The notes beneath the pieces were generated by a model that saw nothing but the letters and a program-made list of their open reading frames with translations, did not search any database and had not been told where the DNA came from. A stretch of 64,000 nt of DNA from Pseudomonas bohemica (GTDB taxonomy: Bacteria > Pseudomonadota > Gammaproteobacteria > Pseudomonadales > Pseudomonadaceae). This document shows, piece by piece, positions 1 to 8,492 of the stretch. A program made the position numbers and the translations under genes. Position 1 is the stretch's first letter. Every line of letters starts with the position of its first letter. The stretch is taken from the NCBI RefSeq assembly GCF_002934685.1, contig NZ_NKHL01000119.1:113995-177994 (forward strand), given 5' to 3'.

Positions 1-420
1 CCGGCGAGCAAAAATCCTGTGGGAGCTTCCGGAGGTTACGACGGTGGCGAATAGGGGTTGTCAGGCGCTGAAGATGCATCGCCTGGCGTGGCCCTTTCGC
101 TACCGTCGTCCCTCCGGTTGCTCCCACAGGTACCGCGTGCTGGCGCTGATTTACCGGCGAGCGAAAATGCTGTGGGAACGTCCGCAGGTTACGACGGTGG
201 CGAATAGGGGTTGTCAGGCGCTGAAGATGCCTCGCCTGACCTGGCCCCTTCGCGACCGTCGTTCCTGCGGTTGCTCCCACAGGGACCGCGTGCTGGCGCT
301 GATTTATCGGCGAGCAAAAATCCTGTGGGAGCTTCCGGAGGTTACGACGGTGGCGAATAGGGGTTGTCAGGCGCTGAAGATGCATCGCCTGACCTGGCCC
401 CCAGTTTGCTCTCACAGCGG
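1..420. repeat. Tandem array of three 153-bp palindromic units
   Basis: Units start at 1, 154 and 307, a period of exactly 153 bp; the third is cut short just before the betA stop codon. Each unit holds a left arm (about 18-50 in the first) containing CGGAGGTTACGACGG and an inverted arm (about 96-129) ending in GCTCCCACAG, so a unit can fold into a long hairpin. It resembles a REP doublet (REPIN) that has been duplicated in tandem. Because 153 is divisible by three, spurious repetitive reading frames run through it. No gene is supported here. The array continues to the window edge, so the true copy number is unknown. Confidence 0.85.
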
Positions 421-2118
421 TTATGTGGAACTCACTTCCCGCATCGGCTTGCCACGCACCGGCGCATCACCCGCCACGTAATAGTCGGCGGTGCTGCGCG
501 GCAGTGGGGTGCGGCCGCGGATCTTGTCGGCGATTTTCTCGGCTATCATGATCGTCGGCGCATTGAGGTTGCCGGTGGTGATGATCGGCATGATCGACGC
601 ATCGACGACACGCAGGCTCTGCATGCCATGCACGCGACCTTCGCCGTCGACCACCGCCATTTCATCGGTGCCCATCTTGCACGAGCAGGATGGGTGGAAT
701 GCCGTCTCTGCGTGCTCGCGAACGAATTTGTCCAGTTGCTCGTCGGTCTGTACTTCGACGCCAGGGCTGATCTCGCGCCCACGGTACTTGTCCAGCGCGG
801 GCTGCTGAATGATTTCCCGGGTCAGGCGGATGCCGTCGCGAAATTCCTGCCAGTCCTGCTCGGTGGCCATGTAGTTGAAGAGGATGCTTGGGTACTCGCG
901 CGGGTTCTTCGACTTGAGCTGCACGCGCCCACGGCTCGGCGAACGCATGGAGCCCACGTGAGCCTGGAAACCGTGCTCTTTCACGCCGTTGCTGCCGTTG
1001 TAGTTAATCGCCACCGGCAGGAAGTGGTACTGAATGTTCGGCCACTCGAACTCTTCACGCGAACGAATGAAACCACCGGCTTCGAACTGGTTGCTCGCGC
1101 CAATGCCTTTGCCGAGGAACATCCATTCGGCACCGATGGCCGGCTGGTTCCACCAGAGCAGGGAAGGGTAGAGCGAGACAGGCTCCTTGCAGGCGTATTG
1201 CAAGTACATCTCCAGATGATCCTGAAGATTTTCGCCCACACCCGGCAGGTCGTGGACCACGGGAACGTCGAGCTTTTTCAGCAGCTCGGCCGGGCCGACG
1301 CCGGAGCGTTGCAGGATCTGCGGCGAAGCGATGGCGCCGCTGCACAGCAGGACTTCCTTGCGCGCGCGGGCTTCGACACGGGTGTCGCTGTCACCCACCA
1401 GATACGCCACGCCGATTGCGCGTTTGTTGTCGAACAGAATGCGATCGGTCAGCGCGTGGGTGACGATGGTCAGGGTCGAGCGCTTCTTTGCCTCATCCAG
1501 GTAGCCGCGTGCCGTGCTGGCGCGACGGCCGTTCGGGGTGACCGTGCGATCCATTGGGCCGAAGCCTTCCTGCTGATAGCCGTTGAGGTCGGAGGTAGCG
1601 GGATAGCCTGCTTGCACACCGGCTTCGACCATCGCGTGGAACAGCGGGTTGTTGCCGGCTTTCGGCGTGGTCACGCTGACCGGGCCGTCGCCGCCGTGGT
1701 AATCGTTGGGCCCGATGTCGCGGGTTTCGGCTTTGCGAAAGTACGGCAGACAGTCGAGGTAGGTCCAGTCTTCGAGGCCCGGCAGTTTCGCCCAGCCGTC
1801 GTAGTCCATCGCGTTGCCGCGGATGTAGCACATGCCGTTGATCAGCGAAGAGCCGCCCAGGCCCTTGCCGCGTCCGCACTCCATACGCCGGTTGTTCATG
1901 TGCGGCTCTGGCTCGGTTTCATACGCCCAGTTGTAGCGACGGCCTTGCAGCGGGAAAGCGAGCGCGGCAGGCATTTGCGTGCGAAAGTCGGCGCGGTAAT
2001 CCGGGCCGCCGGCTTCGAGCAACAGAACAGTGACGCCTGCGTCTTCGGTGAGACGGGCTGCCAGGGTATTACCGGCCGAGCCTGCGCCGATGATGATGTA
2101 GTCAAATTCCTGGGACAT
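421..2118 (-). CDS. betA: Choline dehydrogenase BetA
   Basis: A 565-residue GMC-family flavoprotein that oxidises choline to betaine aldehyde, usually membrane-associated and passing electrons to the respiratory chain. The N-terminal FAD-binding glycines lie at residues 11-16 (GAGSAG). The C-terminal region carries the catalytic histidine of HPSCSCKMG (H475) and an asparagine about 42 residues later in TTGNLN, as expected for the family. Length is close to the usual 550-570. It is the last gene of a betI-betB-betA order on the minus strand. A 218-bp gap with REP palindromes separates it from betB, so it may be expressed less than betB. The start ATG gives MSQEFDYIIIGAG, the canonical N-terminus. 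Confidence 0.96.
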   Translation of the reverse strand: MSQEFDYIIIGAGSAGNTLAARLTEDAGVTVLLLEAGGPDYRADFRTQMPAALAFPLQGRRYNWAYETEPEPHMNNRRMECGRGKGLGGSSLINGMCYIRGNAMDYDGWAKLPGLEDWTYLDCLPYFRKAETRDIGPNDYHGGDGPVSVTTPKAGNNPLFHAMVEAGVQAGYPATSDLNGYQQEGFGPMDRTVTPNGRRASTARGYLDEAKKRSTLTIVTHALTDRILFDNKRAIGVAYLVGDSDTRVEARARKEVLLCSGAIASPQILQRSGVGPAELLKKLDVPVVHDLPGVGENLQDHLEMYLQYACKEPVSLYPSLLWWNQPAIGAEWMFLGKGIGASNQFEAGGFIRSREEFEWPNIQYHFLPVAINYNGSNGVKEHGFQAHVGSMRSPSRGRVQLKSKNPREYPSILFNYMATEQDWQEFRDGIRLTREIIQQPALDKYRGREISPGVEVQTDEQLDKFVREHAETAFHPSCSCKMGTDEMAVVDGEGRVHGMQSLRVVDASIMPIITTGNLNAPTIMIAEKIADKIRGRTPLPRSTADYYVAGDAPVRGKPMREVSST

Positions 2119-2176
2119 TGAGAATGCTCCCTCTTGATAAGTTCTTCAGGGACGACACGGATGTGCGCGGTGCAAT

Positions 2177-2312
2177 CTGTGGGAGCGAGCTTGCTCGCGA
2201 ATGCTGGCGCTCAATCTCTAAACCTGTGCCGGATGTACAGGCCACTTCGCGAGCAAGCTCGCTCCCACAGATCGATGGTATTTGCGTGGGGGCGGATTTA
2301 TCCGCGAAGGGC
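2177..2312. repeat. REP doublet between betA and betB
   Basis: Perfectly inverted 24-bp arms lie at 2177-2200 (CTGTGGGAGCGAGCTTGCTC...) and 2247-2270. A third, diverged copy (GTGGGGGCGGATTTATCCGCGAA) sits at about 2288-2311. This is the common Pseudomonas REP/BIME type. In an operon gap it could act as an mRNA-stabilising or attenuating hairpin. Confidence 0.88.
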
Positions 2313-2336
2313 TCCGGCAGACTCCGGAGCGCTTTA

Positions 2337-3809
2337 TCAGAACACCGAAGCGTATTCGCCCAGCTCGACCTGTACCGATTTGATGCGTGTGTACTGCGCC
2401 AACGAACTGATACCGTTTTCGCGACCCACGCCCGATTGCTTGTAGCCACCGACCGGCATTTTCGCGTCGGACTCGCCCCAGGCGTTGATCCAGCAAATGC
2501 CGGCTTCCAGCTGATGAATCACGCGGTGAGCGCGGCTAATGTCGCGAGTGACGATCCCGGCGGCCAGCCCGAACTCAGTGTCGTTGGCGCGGCGGATCAC
2601 TTCTTCTTCGGAGTCGTAGCTGAGGATGCTCATCACCGGGCCGAAGATTTCTTCCCTGACGATGGTCATGTCGTCGTGGCAATCGGTGAATACCGTCGGC
2701 GCCACGAACGCGCCTTTGGCGAATTCACCCTCGGTCAGGCGATCGCCGCCGATCAACAGACGCGCGCCTTCTTCCTTGCCCTTGGCGATGTAGCTCAGCA
2801 CGCTTTCCATGTGGGCGAAGCTGACCAGCGGCCCGAAGTTAGTGTTGTCGTCCTGCGGGTTACCGGCACGAATGCGTTTGACGCGCTCGACGATCTTCGC
2901 TTCGAACGCAGCCTTCAACGCGCCCGGCACGAACACGCGGGTGCCGTTTGTGCAGACCTGACCGGAGCTGTAGAAGTTGGCCATCATCGCAATGTCGGCG
3001 GCGCGATCCAGATCGGCGTCGTCGAAGACGATCAACGGCGACTTGCCGCCCAGTTCCATGGTCACTTCCTTGAGCGACGAACTCGACGCGCTGGCCATGA
3101 CTTTCTTGCCGGTGTTGGTGCCGCCGGTGAAGGAGACTTTCTCGATGCGCGGGTGCTCCGTCAGCCAGGTGCCGACTTCGCGGCCGCTGCCGGTCAGCAC
3201 GTTGAACACACCATCAGGCAGGCCCGCTTCGGTGTAGATTTCGGCGAGCTTCAGGGTGGTCAGCGAAGTGACTTCGCTGGGCTTGAAGATCATCGCGTTG
3301 CCTGCTGCCAGCGCTGGCGCGGACTTCCATAAGGCGATCTGGATCGGGTAGTTCCAGGCGCCGATGCCGACGGTCACGCCCAGCGGCTCACGGCGGGTAT
3401 AGACGAACGAGGTGTCGCGCAGAGGGATCTGTTCGCCTTCGATGGCGGGCACCAGGCCTGCGTAATATTCCAGTACGTCAGCGCCGGTGACGATGTCGAC
3501 GTATTTGGTTTCGGAGATCGCTTTGCCAGTGTCGAGGGTTTCCAGTTCAGCCAGCTCGTCGTTGCGCTCGCGCAGGATGTCGACGGCGCGACGCAGAATG
3601 CGCGAACGCTCCATGGCGGTCATCGCAGCCCAGATTTTCTGGCCCTTTTCAGCGCTGGCCACGGCACGTTCGACGTCTGCCTGAGTGGCCCGCTGAACCT
3701 TGGCGAGCACTTCGCCATTGGCCGGGTTGATGGCTTCGAAGGTCGCGTCGCTGCTGGCGTCGACGTAACCACCGTCAATGTAGAGTTTTTGCAGTTCGAA
3801 ACGGGCCAT
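2337..3809 (-). CDS. betB: Betaine aldehyde dehydrogenase BetB
   Basis: A 490-residue NAD(P)-dependent aldehyde dehydrogenase converting betaine aldehyde to glycine betaine in the cytoplasm. The ALDH catalytic set is visible: N153 in AWNYP, E252 in MELGGKSP and the nucleophile C286 in SSGQVCTNGT. The frame stays open upstream to 3998, but that extension overlaps betI and is not conserved in character. The start chosen at 3809 (MARFELQKLYIDGGYVD) matches the family N-terminus. It lies 76 bp downstream of betI and very probably shares its promoter and BetI control. Confidence 0.96.
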   Translation of the reverse strand: MARFELQKLYIDGGYVDASSDATFEAINPANGEVLAKVQRATQADVERAVASAEKGQKIWAAMTAMERSRILRRAVDILRERNDELAELETLDTGKAISETKYVDIVTGADVLEYYAGLVPAIEGEQIPLRDTSFVYTRREPLGVTVGIGAWNYPIQIALWKSAPALAAGNAMIFKPSEVTSLTTLKLAEIYTEAGLPDGVFNVLTGSGREVGTWLTEHPRIEKVSFTGGTNTGKKVMASASSSSLKEVTMELGGKSPLIVFDDADLDRAADIAMMANFYSSGQVCTNGTRVFVPGALKAAFEAKIVERVKRIRAGNPQDDNTNFGPLVSFAHMESVLSYIAKGKEEGARLLIGGDRLTEGEFAKGAFVAPTVFTDCHDDMTIVREEIFGPVMSILSYDSEEEVIRRANDTEFGLAAGIVTRDISRAHRVIHQLEAGICWINAWGESDAKMPVGGYKQSGVGRENGISSLAQYTRIKSVQVELGEYASVF

Positions 3810-3885
3810 AAAGTCCTCGCAGTTGTCTGTGATGGGCGTTGATCGGCGCGCCGTGCGCTGCTTCGATCCTTGTGCGGCCGCTGTG

Positions 3886-4479
3886 TTAACGCGGCGCTTT
3901 TGCCAGTTGGAAATCCATGTATTCGTAGGCGATCTGTTGCGCCTGTTCGGTATCGAACGCGTCGCCCGAGAGCGCACCGCGTAGCCACAAGCCGTCAATC
4001 AGGGCTGCAAGACCGCGTGCAGCGGTGCGCGCCTGATCCAGTGGCAGCACGCGGCGGAACTGGCAGCACAGGTTCGAATACAGACGGTGATCGTTGATCC
4101 GCTGCAGCCGGTGCAGGGAGGGCGAATGCATGCTGGTGGCCCAGAAGGCCAGCCAGGTTTTCATCGCCGGGCCGTTGACCTGGCTGGCATCGAAGTTGCC
4201 CTCGATGATGACTTTCAGGTGCGCTCTGGGGCTATCGTCTTTCAGTGCCTGACGCCGCTCGGCGACGCTGACGATCAGGGCATTCATCAGGTGACGCATG
4301 GTCGCTGCAATCAGGCCGTTCTTGTCCTGAAAGTAATGACTGATAATGCCGTTGGAGACCCCCGCGAGCTTGGCGATCAGCGCGATGCTGGCGTCGCCTA
4401 TCCCCACTTGATCGACCGCCGACAGTGTGGCCTGGATCAGTTGTTGACGCCGAATGGGTTGCATACCGACCTTGGGCAT
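3886..4479 (-). CDS. betI: TetR-family choline-sensing repressor BetI
   Basis: A 197-residue TetR-type regulator. Residues about 10-55 form the DNA-binding helix-turn-helix, starting MPKVGMQPIRRQQLIQATLS and including AKLAGVSNGIISHYF. The remainder is the helical ligand domain. BetI represses the bet genes and is relieved by choline in characterised species. It is the first gene of the minus-strand betI-betB-betA series, and a perfect palindrome typical of BetI operators lies 70-83 bp upstream of its start, fitting autoregulation. Confidence 0.95.
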   Translation of the reverse strand: MPKVGMQPIRRQQLIQATLSAVDQVGIGDASIALIAKLAGVSNGIISHYFQDKNGLIAATMRHLMNALIVSVAERRQALKDDSPRAHLKVIIEGNFDASQVNGPAMKTWLAFWATSMHSPSLHRLQRINDHRLYSNLCCQFRRVLPLDQARTAARGLAALIDGLWLRGALSGDAFDTEQAQQIAYEYMDFQLAKAPR

Positions 4480-4548
4480 CTGTAAGTCTCCTTGGCTCGC
4501 GAGGTAATCGTGAAAGACTGAAAACGGCGTCCACTCTAATGCTTTTTA

Positions 4549-4562
4549 ATTGAACGTTCAAT
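4549..4562. promoter_or_regulatory. BetI-type operator upstream of betI
   Basis: A perfect 14-bp palindrome, ATTGAACGTTCAAT, centred 76 bp upstream of the betI start codon. The core TTGAACGTTCAA is the form known for BetI operators, as far as I recall. Its position fits repression of a promoter driving betI-betB-betA. Confidence 0.75.
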
Positions 4563-4640
4563 CAACAAAAAACCGCAGGCGTACGAAAAGCCAGAAACAT
4601 GCCCTGTTGAAGCGTTAAGATTTCCTTCGCCGGTACCGGC

Positions 4641-4932
4641 CTATTCGTGAGCAAGCTCACTCCCACAGGGCTTTATGCCGTTCACAAGCTTTTCGGCGAA
4701 GCTAAAACTGTAAGAGTGAGCTTGCTCACGAGGGCGGGCTATTCGTGAGCAAGCCACTCCCACAGAGCTTTATGCCGTTCACAAGTTTTTCGGCGAACCT
4801 GAAACCTGTAGGAGTGAGCTTGCTCACGAAGGCGGGCTATTCGTGAGCAAGCCACTCCCACAGGGCTTTATGCCGTTCACAAGCTTTTCGGCGAACCTGA
4901 AACCTGTAGGAGTGAGCTTGCTCACGAAGGCG
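4641..4932. repeat. Three tandem 98-bp REP-containing units
   Basis: Units begin at 4641, 4739 and 4837, an exact 98-bp period. Each holds one REP-like arm (ATTCGTGAGCAAG...ACTCCCACAG), the spacer TTTATGCCGTTCACAAG, then the inverted arm (GTGAGCTTGCTCACGA). The array fills most of the 498-bp gap between betI and cbcV. No coding sequence is supported in this gap; P. aeruginosa carries the choline transporter gene betT1 at this place. Confidence 0.9.
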
Positions 4933-4977
4933 TCCGGACAAACGGCGCATTCAGCACGGTGCTGATGCAGCCGCGCC

Positions 4978-6159
4978 TCAACCGTGGTTCTTGCCCAGCA
5001 ACGCGTGGTACAGCTCGCTGTCACCCAGAATGCCGACGAGTTGGTTGTTCTCTTGCAGCACCAGTTTGTTGCCGGTGTGGTAACGGATCTGCAGGGCTTC
5101 GCGCATGCCGATGTCCGAATGCACGACGGTGGGTCTGCGACCCAGATTTTCGACCGCCTGACCCGGTTCCCAGCTTTGCAGGTCAACCGCGGCGCCGTGC
5201 TGATGCAGGCCCTTGATTGTGTTGCCGTCAGCCAAGTCGATCCATGAGTCGTCGCCCGGATCCAGGCACACCTGCGAGCCGTTGATGCGGGTGCAGTCGG
5301 TGATCGGACGCATCAGGCTGCGGCCACAGAGCACGTTCAACGGATTGGTATGCGCAACGAAGGTCCGTACGTATTCGTCCGCCGGGTTCAGCACGATCTC
5401 TTCCGGCACGCTGTACTGGATGATCCGGCCGTCTTTCATGATCGCGATGCGGGTGCCGAGCTTGAGCGCTTCGTCCAGGTCGTGACTGACGAACACAATG
5501 GTCTTGTGCAGCTTCTTCTGCAGGTCCAGCAGCTCATCCTGCAGACCCTGGCGGATCAGCGGGTCGAGCGCGGAAAAGGGTTCGTCCATCAGCAGAATAT
5601 CGGCGTCCATCGCCAGTGCGCGGGCCAGGCCCACACGTTGCTGCATGCCGCCGGACAGCTCGTCAGGCTTCTTGTTGCGCCATTGGGTCAGGCCGACCAG
5701 CTCGAGTTTCTCGTCCACCAACTGACGACGTTCCTTCTCGGGGCGACCCTGCATTTCCAGGCCGAAGCTGATGTTCTCGCGAACGGTCAACCAGGGCATC
5801 AACGCGAACTTCTGGAACACCATGGCGATGCGTTTGGTGCGCATCATCTTCAGCTCGGCCGGGGTGCAGTTGGCGATGTTGATTTGCTTGCCTTCGTGCT
5901 CGACGAACAGCGAGCCACGGCTGACGGTGTTCAGGCCGTTGATGCAGCGCAGCAGGCTGGACTTGCCCGAACCGGACAGCCCCATCAGTACACAGATTTC
6001 GCCTTTGTTGACGTCCAGACTGGCTTTTTCGACCCCGACAATCTGGCCGGTTTTCTTCAGGATTTCTGGCCGCGTCAGGCCCTGATCCAGCAGCTTGAGA
6101 GCCTCACGCGGGTCTTTGGAGAAGACGACGTCTACCTGGTCGAATTTGATGATGCTCAT
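4978..6159 (-). CDS. cbcV: Choline/betaine/carnitine ABC transporter, ATP-binding subunit
   Basis: A 393-residue ATPase of the ProV/OpuA type that powers quaternary-amine import at the inner membrane. Walker A is at about residues 60-67 (GLSGSGKS), the signature LSGGM at 168-172 and Walker B LLMDEP at 189-194. The C-terminal third (about 275-393) is a CBS-pair regulatory region. The gene overlaps cbcW by 4 bp and follows cbcX and cbcW in one operon. Context with bet genes and gbdR supports choline as a main substrate; carnitine and betaine are also plausible. Symbols opuA and choV are used in other species. Confidence 0.93.
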   Translation of the reverse strand: MSIIKFDQVDVVFSKDPREALKLLDQGLTRPEILKKTGQIVGVEKASLDVNKGEICVLMGLSGSGKSSLLRCINGLNTVSRGSLFVEHEGKQINIANCTPAELKMMRTKRIAMVFQKFALMPWLTVRENISFGLEMQGRPEKERRQLVDEKLELVGLTQWRNKKPDELSGGMQQRVGLARALAMDADILLMDEPFSALDPLIRQGLQDELLDLQKKLHKTIVFVSHDLDEALKLGTRIAIMKDGRIIQYSVPEEIVLNPADEYVRTFVAHTNPLNVLCGRSLMRPITDCTRINGSQVCLDPGDDSWIDLADGNTIKGLHQHGAAVDLQSWEPGQAVENLGRRPTVVHSDIGMREALQIRYHTGNKLVLQENNQLVGILGDSELYHALLGKNHG

Positions 6160-7001
6160 GCGTCAGCCCTCACTTTAGCGTCGGGTTGTTTGCAGATACG
6201 GTCGAGCATGATCGCCAGCAATACGATCGCCAGGCCCGCTTCGAAGCCCAGAGCGATATCAGCAGTGTTCAGTGCGTTGACCACGGGTTTGCCCAGGCCG
6301 TCGGCGCCAACCAGTGCTGCGATCACCACCATCGACAACGACAGCATGATGCACTGGGTGATACCGGCCGCGATGCTTGGCATGGCGTGGGGCAGTTCGA
6401 TTCGTGACAGCAATTGACGGCGGGAGCAGCCGAAGGCCTTGCCGGCATCGAGCAGTTCTTGCGGGACATCGCAGATGCCCAGATAGGTCAGACGGATCGG
6501 CGCGGCAATCGCGAACACGACCGTGGAAATCAGACCTGGCACCACGCCCAGCCCGAAGAGGGTCAGGGTCGGAATCAGGTAAACGAAAGTCGGGACGGTC
6601 TGCATCAGGTCCAGGACCGGCCGCATCATGGTGTAGAACAGCGGCTTGTGCGCGGCAACGATGCCCAGCGGCACGCCGATCACCACGCAGACCAGGGTGG
6701 CGAATAGCACCTGGGCCAGGGTTTCCATGGTTTCCTGCCAGTATCCCAGGTTCAGGATCAGCAGAAAGGAGATCACGACAAAGGCGGTCAGACCCCATTT
6801 GCGCTGGATGAAATGGGCAATCAGAGCAATCAGGCCGATCAACACAAAAGGGTTGAACCAGGTCAGACCCGAGGTCAGTCCGTGGATCATGGCTTCCAGT
6901 GACGAAGCGATGGCGTCGAAGGTGCTGGCGCCGTGTTGCGTCAGCCATTCGACAAAGCCTGCGATGTACTGGCCTAGGGGGATTTTATGATCAGTCAGCA
7001 T
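6156..7001 (-). CDS. cbcW: Choline/betaine/carnitine ABC transporter, permease subunit
   Basis: A 281-residue inner-membrane permease of the ProW/OpuAB type. Several hydrophobic segments are visible (for example FVLIGLIALIAHFI and GLTAFVVISFLLILNLGYW). The loop interacting with the ATPase is near LLDAGKAFGCSRRQLLSRIELPHAMPSI. Its end overlaps the cbcV start (ATGA type), which implies translational coupling. It lies downstream of the binding-protein gene, from which a GC-rich palindrome separates it. Confidence 0.94.
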   Translation of the reverse strand: MLTDHKIPLGQYIAGFVEWLTQHGASTFDAIASSLEAMIHGLTSGLTWFNPFVLIGLIALIAHFIQRKWGLTAFVVISFLLILNLGYWQETMETLAQVLFATLVCVVIGVPLGIVAAHKPLFYTMMRPVLDLMQTVPTFVYLIPTLTLFGLGVVPGLISTVVFAIAAPIRLTYLGICDVPQELLDAGKAFGCSRRQLLSRIELPHAMPSIAAGITQCIMLSLSMVVIAALVGADGLGKPVVNALNTADIALGFEAGLAIVLLAIMLDRICKQPDAKVRADA

Positions 7002-7039
7002 GATATCGATTGTCCGCGTGCGGGATGAAAAGAGGACAA

Positions 7040-7059
7040 CAGGCGGGCGCGCCCGCCTG
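7040..7059. promoter_or_regulatory. 20-bp perfect palindrome between cbcX and cbcW
   Basis: CAGGCGGGCG followed by its exact reverse complement CGCCCGCCTG, in the 67-bp gap after the cbcX stop. There is no following T-run, so it is probably an mRNA-stabilising or partial-termination hairpin. Such structures commonly give the periplasmic binding protein more transcript than the permease and ATPase. Confidence 0.6.
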
Positions 7060-7068
7060 CGTGTCGAG

Positions 7069-8016
7069 TTACTTCGTCAGCTCGGCTTTTGCGGCTTCCA
7101 GGCCAGGTTTACCGTCCACTGTGGTGACACCCGCCAGCCAGGTGTCGAGAACTTGAGGGTTTTTCTTCAGCCACGCCTTGGCGGCTGCATCAGGCTTCAT
7201 CTTGTCGTCGAGGATATTGCCCATCAGCGAGCTTTCCATCGGCAAGGTGAAAGACAGATTCTTGAGCAGTTGGCCAACGTTGCTGCACTCGCTGGTGTAG
7301 CCCTTGCGCACGTTGGTGTAGACGGTCGCCTGGCCGAAGTTCGGACCGAAATAGTCATCGCCGCCCGTCAGGTACTGGATCTTGAAGCGGGTGTTCATCG
7401 GGTGCGGTTCCCAGCCCAGGAACACCACGTCGGTGTGACGTTTGGTGGCGCGATCGACCTGCGACAGCATGCCTGCTTCACTGGATTCGACGACCTTGAA
7501 GCCTGCGTCTTTCAAGCCAAAGGCGTTCTTGTCGATCATGCTCTGGATCAAGCGGTTGCCGTCGTTGCCAGGCTCGATGCCGTAGATTTTGCCGTCGAGC
7601 TCCTTCTTGAATTTGACGATGTCGGCGAAATCGTGAAGACCCTTATCGTAGAGCTCTTGAGGAACGGCCAGGGTGTATTTGGCGTTTTCGAGGTTGGCGC
7701 GCACGGTCTCGACAGTACCGGCGTCGCGATAGGCCTTGATGTCGTTTTCCATGGTCGGCATCCAGTTGCCGAGGAACACGTCCATGTTCTTGCCATCGGC
7801 CAGCGACTTGTAGGTCACGGGCACGGAAATCATGGTGGTCTTGGTTTTATACCCCAGCGACTGGAGGACTACGCTGGTGACGGCGGTGGTAGCGGTGATG
7901 TCGGTCCAGCCAACATCGGAGAAATTGACCATCTGGCAAGCGGCGGGTTCTGCGGCTTGCGCCAGCATCGGCAGACTCAGCACAACGCCCAGCATCAGCT
8001 TTTGTGAACCTTTCAT
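7069..8016 (-). CDS. cbcX: Choline-binding periplasmic protein of the CbcXWV transporter
   Basis: A 315-residue OpuAC/ProX-type substrate-binding protein. Residues 1-21 form a signal peptide (MKGSQKLMLGVVLSLPMLAQA, cleaved before AEPAAC), so it is periplasmic. The mature protein contains the aromatic-rich segments (DVGWTD, GNWMPT, LGWEPH) that form quaternary-ammonium pockets in this family. The frame is open upstream to 8139, but only the start at 8016 gives a signal peptide at the N-terminus, preceded by AAGGAGTCC. It is the first gene of cbcX-cbcW-cbcV. A candidate AraC-type activator site lies 156-188 bp upstream. Confidence 0.94.
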   Translation of the reverse strand: MKGSQKLMLGVVLSLPMLAQAAEPAACQMVNFSDVGWTDITATTAVTSVVLQSLGYKTKTTMISVPVTYKSLADGKNMDVFLGNWMPTMENDIKAYRDAGTVETVRANLENAKYTLAVPQELYDKGLHDFADIVKFKKELDGKIYGIEPGNDGNRLIQSMIDKNAFGLKDAGFKVVESSEAGMLSQVDRATKRHTDVVFLGWEPHPMNTRFKIQYLTGGDDYFGPNFGQATVYTNVRKGYTSECSNVGQLLKNLSFTLPMESSLMGNILDDKMKPDAAAKAWLKKNPQVLDTWLAGVTTVDGKPGLEAAKAELTK

Positions 8017-8171
8017 GGTTGGACTCCTTAGGTGTTTTCTTCTCGTCATCAGGCGAAGCTGACGCGTTTTTGGTGTCGGCGAGTCAAGTGGGAAAACAGC
8101 TCTATCACTGCGTCTGGCGATTGAGTCGACAACGATCATGTAACAGGCAAAAACAAACGCCTACAGGGCGC

Positions 8172-8204
8172 GTCGTAACCAGTACAGAGGGGGTCGTATC
8201 CAGT
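8172..8204. promoter_or_regulatory. Candidate GbdR (AraC-type) direct-repeat site
   Basis: Two 12-bp direct repeats, GTCGTAACCAGT (8172-8183) and GTCGTATCCAGT (8193-8204), differ at one base and start exactly 21 bp apart, two helical turns. That is the usual geometry for AraC-family activators. It lies in the 476-bp divergent region between cbcX and sdaB, two genes whose P. aeruginosa counterparts are in the GbdR regulon. No other feature is clear in this region apart from the sdaB ribosome-binding site. Confidence 0.5.
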
Positions 8205-8492
8205 GTCAGTGACGTCGCTTACAGATTTTTTCCCCGCCCGGCGACGGCTTTTCGAGTGTCAATGCGGCAAAAAGTGTCCAAATCAGTGGCGCTTTTTCCC
8301 GGGGGAGCACTCCTGGACACTGTTGTATAGCCACGACGTTTGTGGACAAGAGTGAGTCGGTGTGAGACGCCGCACCTCGAGATAAAAGGCTGATGATGCC
8401 GGCATCTGGACGGATTGCAGCTAGAAGCGTAGCAGCTCCGTCGCCGGCCGCTTGGCGCGCCGGGAGCCCTGTTCTTCGGAGGTTTGCGGTAA

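Noticed and set aside
44..481. 145-residue repetitive open frame
   Set aside because: It exists because the 153-bp repeat is a multiple of three. It runs into betA on the other strand and has no ribosome-binding site or protein character.
364..2121. 585-residue plus-strand frame opposite betA
   Set aside because: It is the antisense shadow of betA caused by high GC codon bias; betA has clear catalytic motifs.
4641..4932. Possible CRISPR array
   Set aside because: Whole 98-bp units repeat, with no unique spacers alternating with short repeats and no cas genes. The arrays at 1-420 and 18444-18836 fail the same test.
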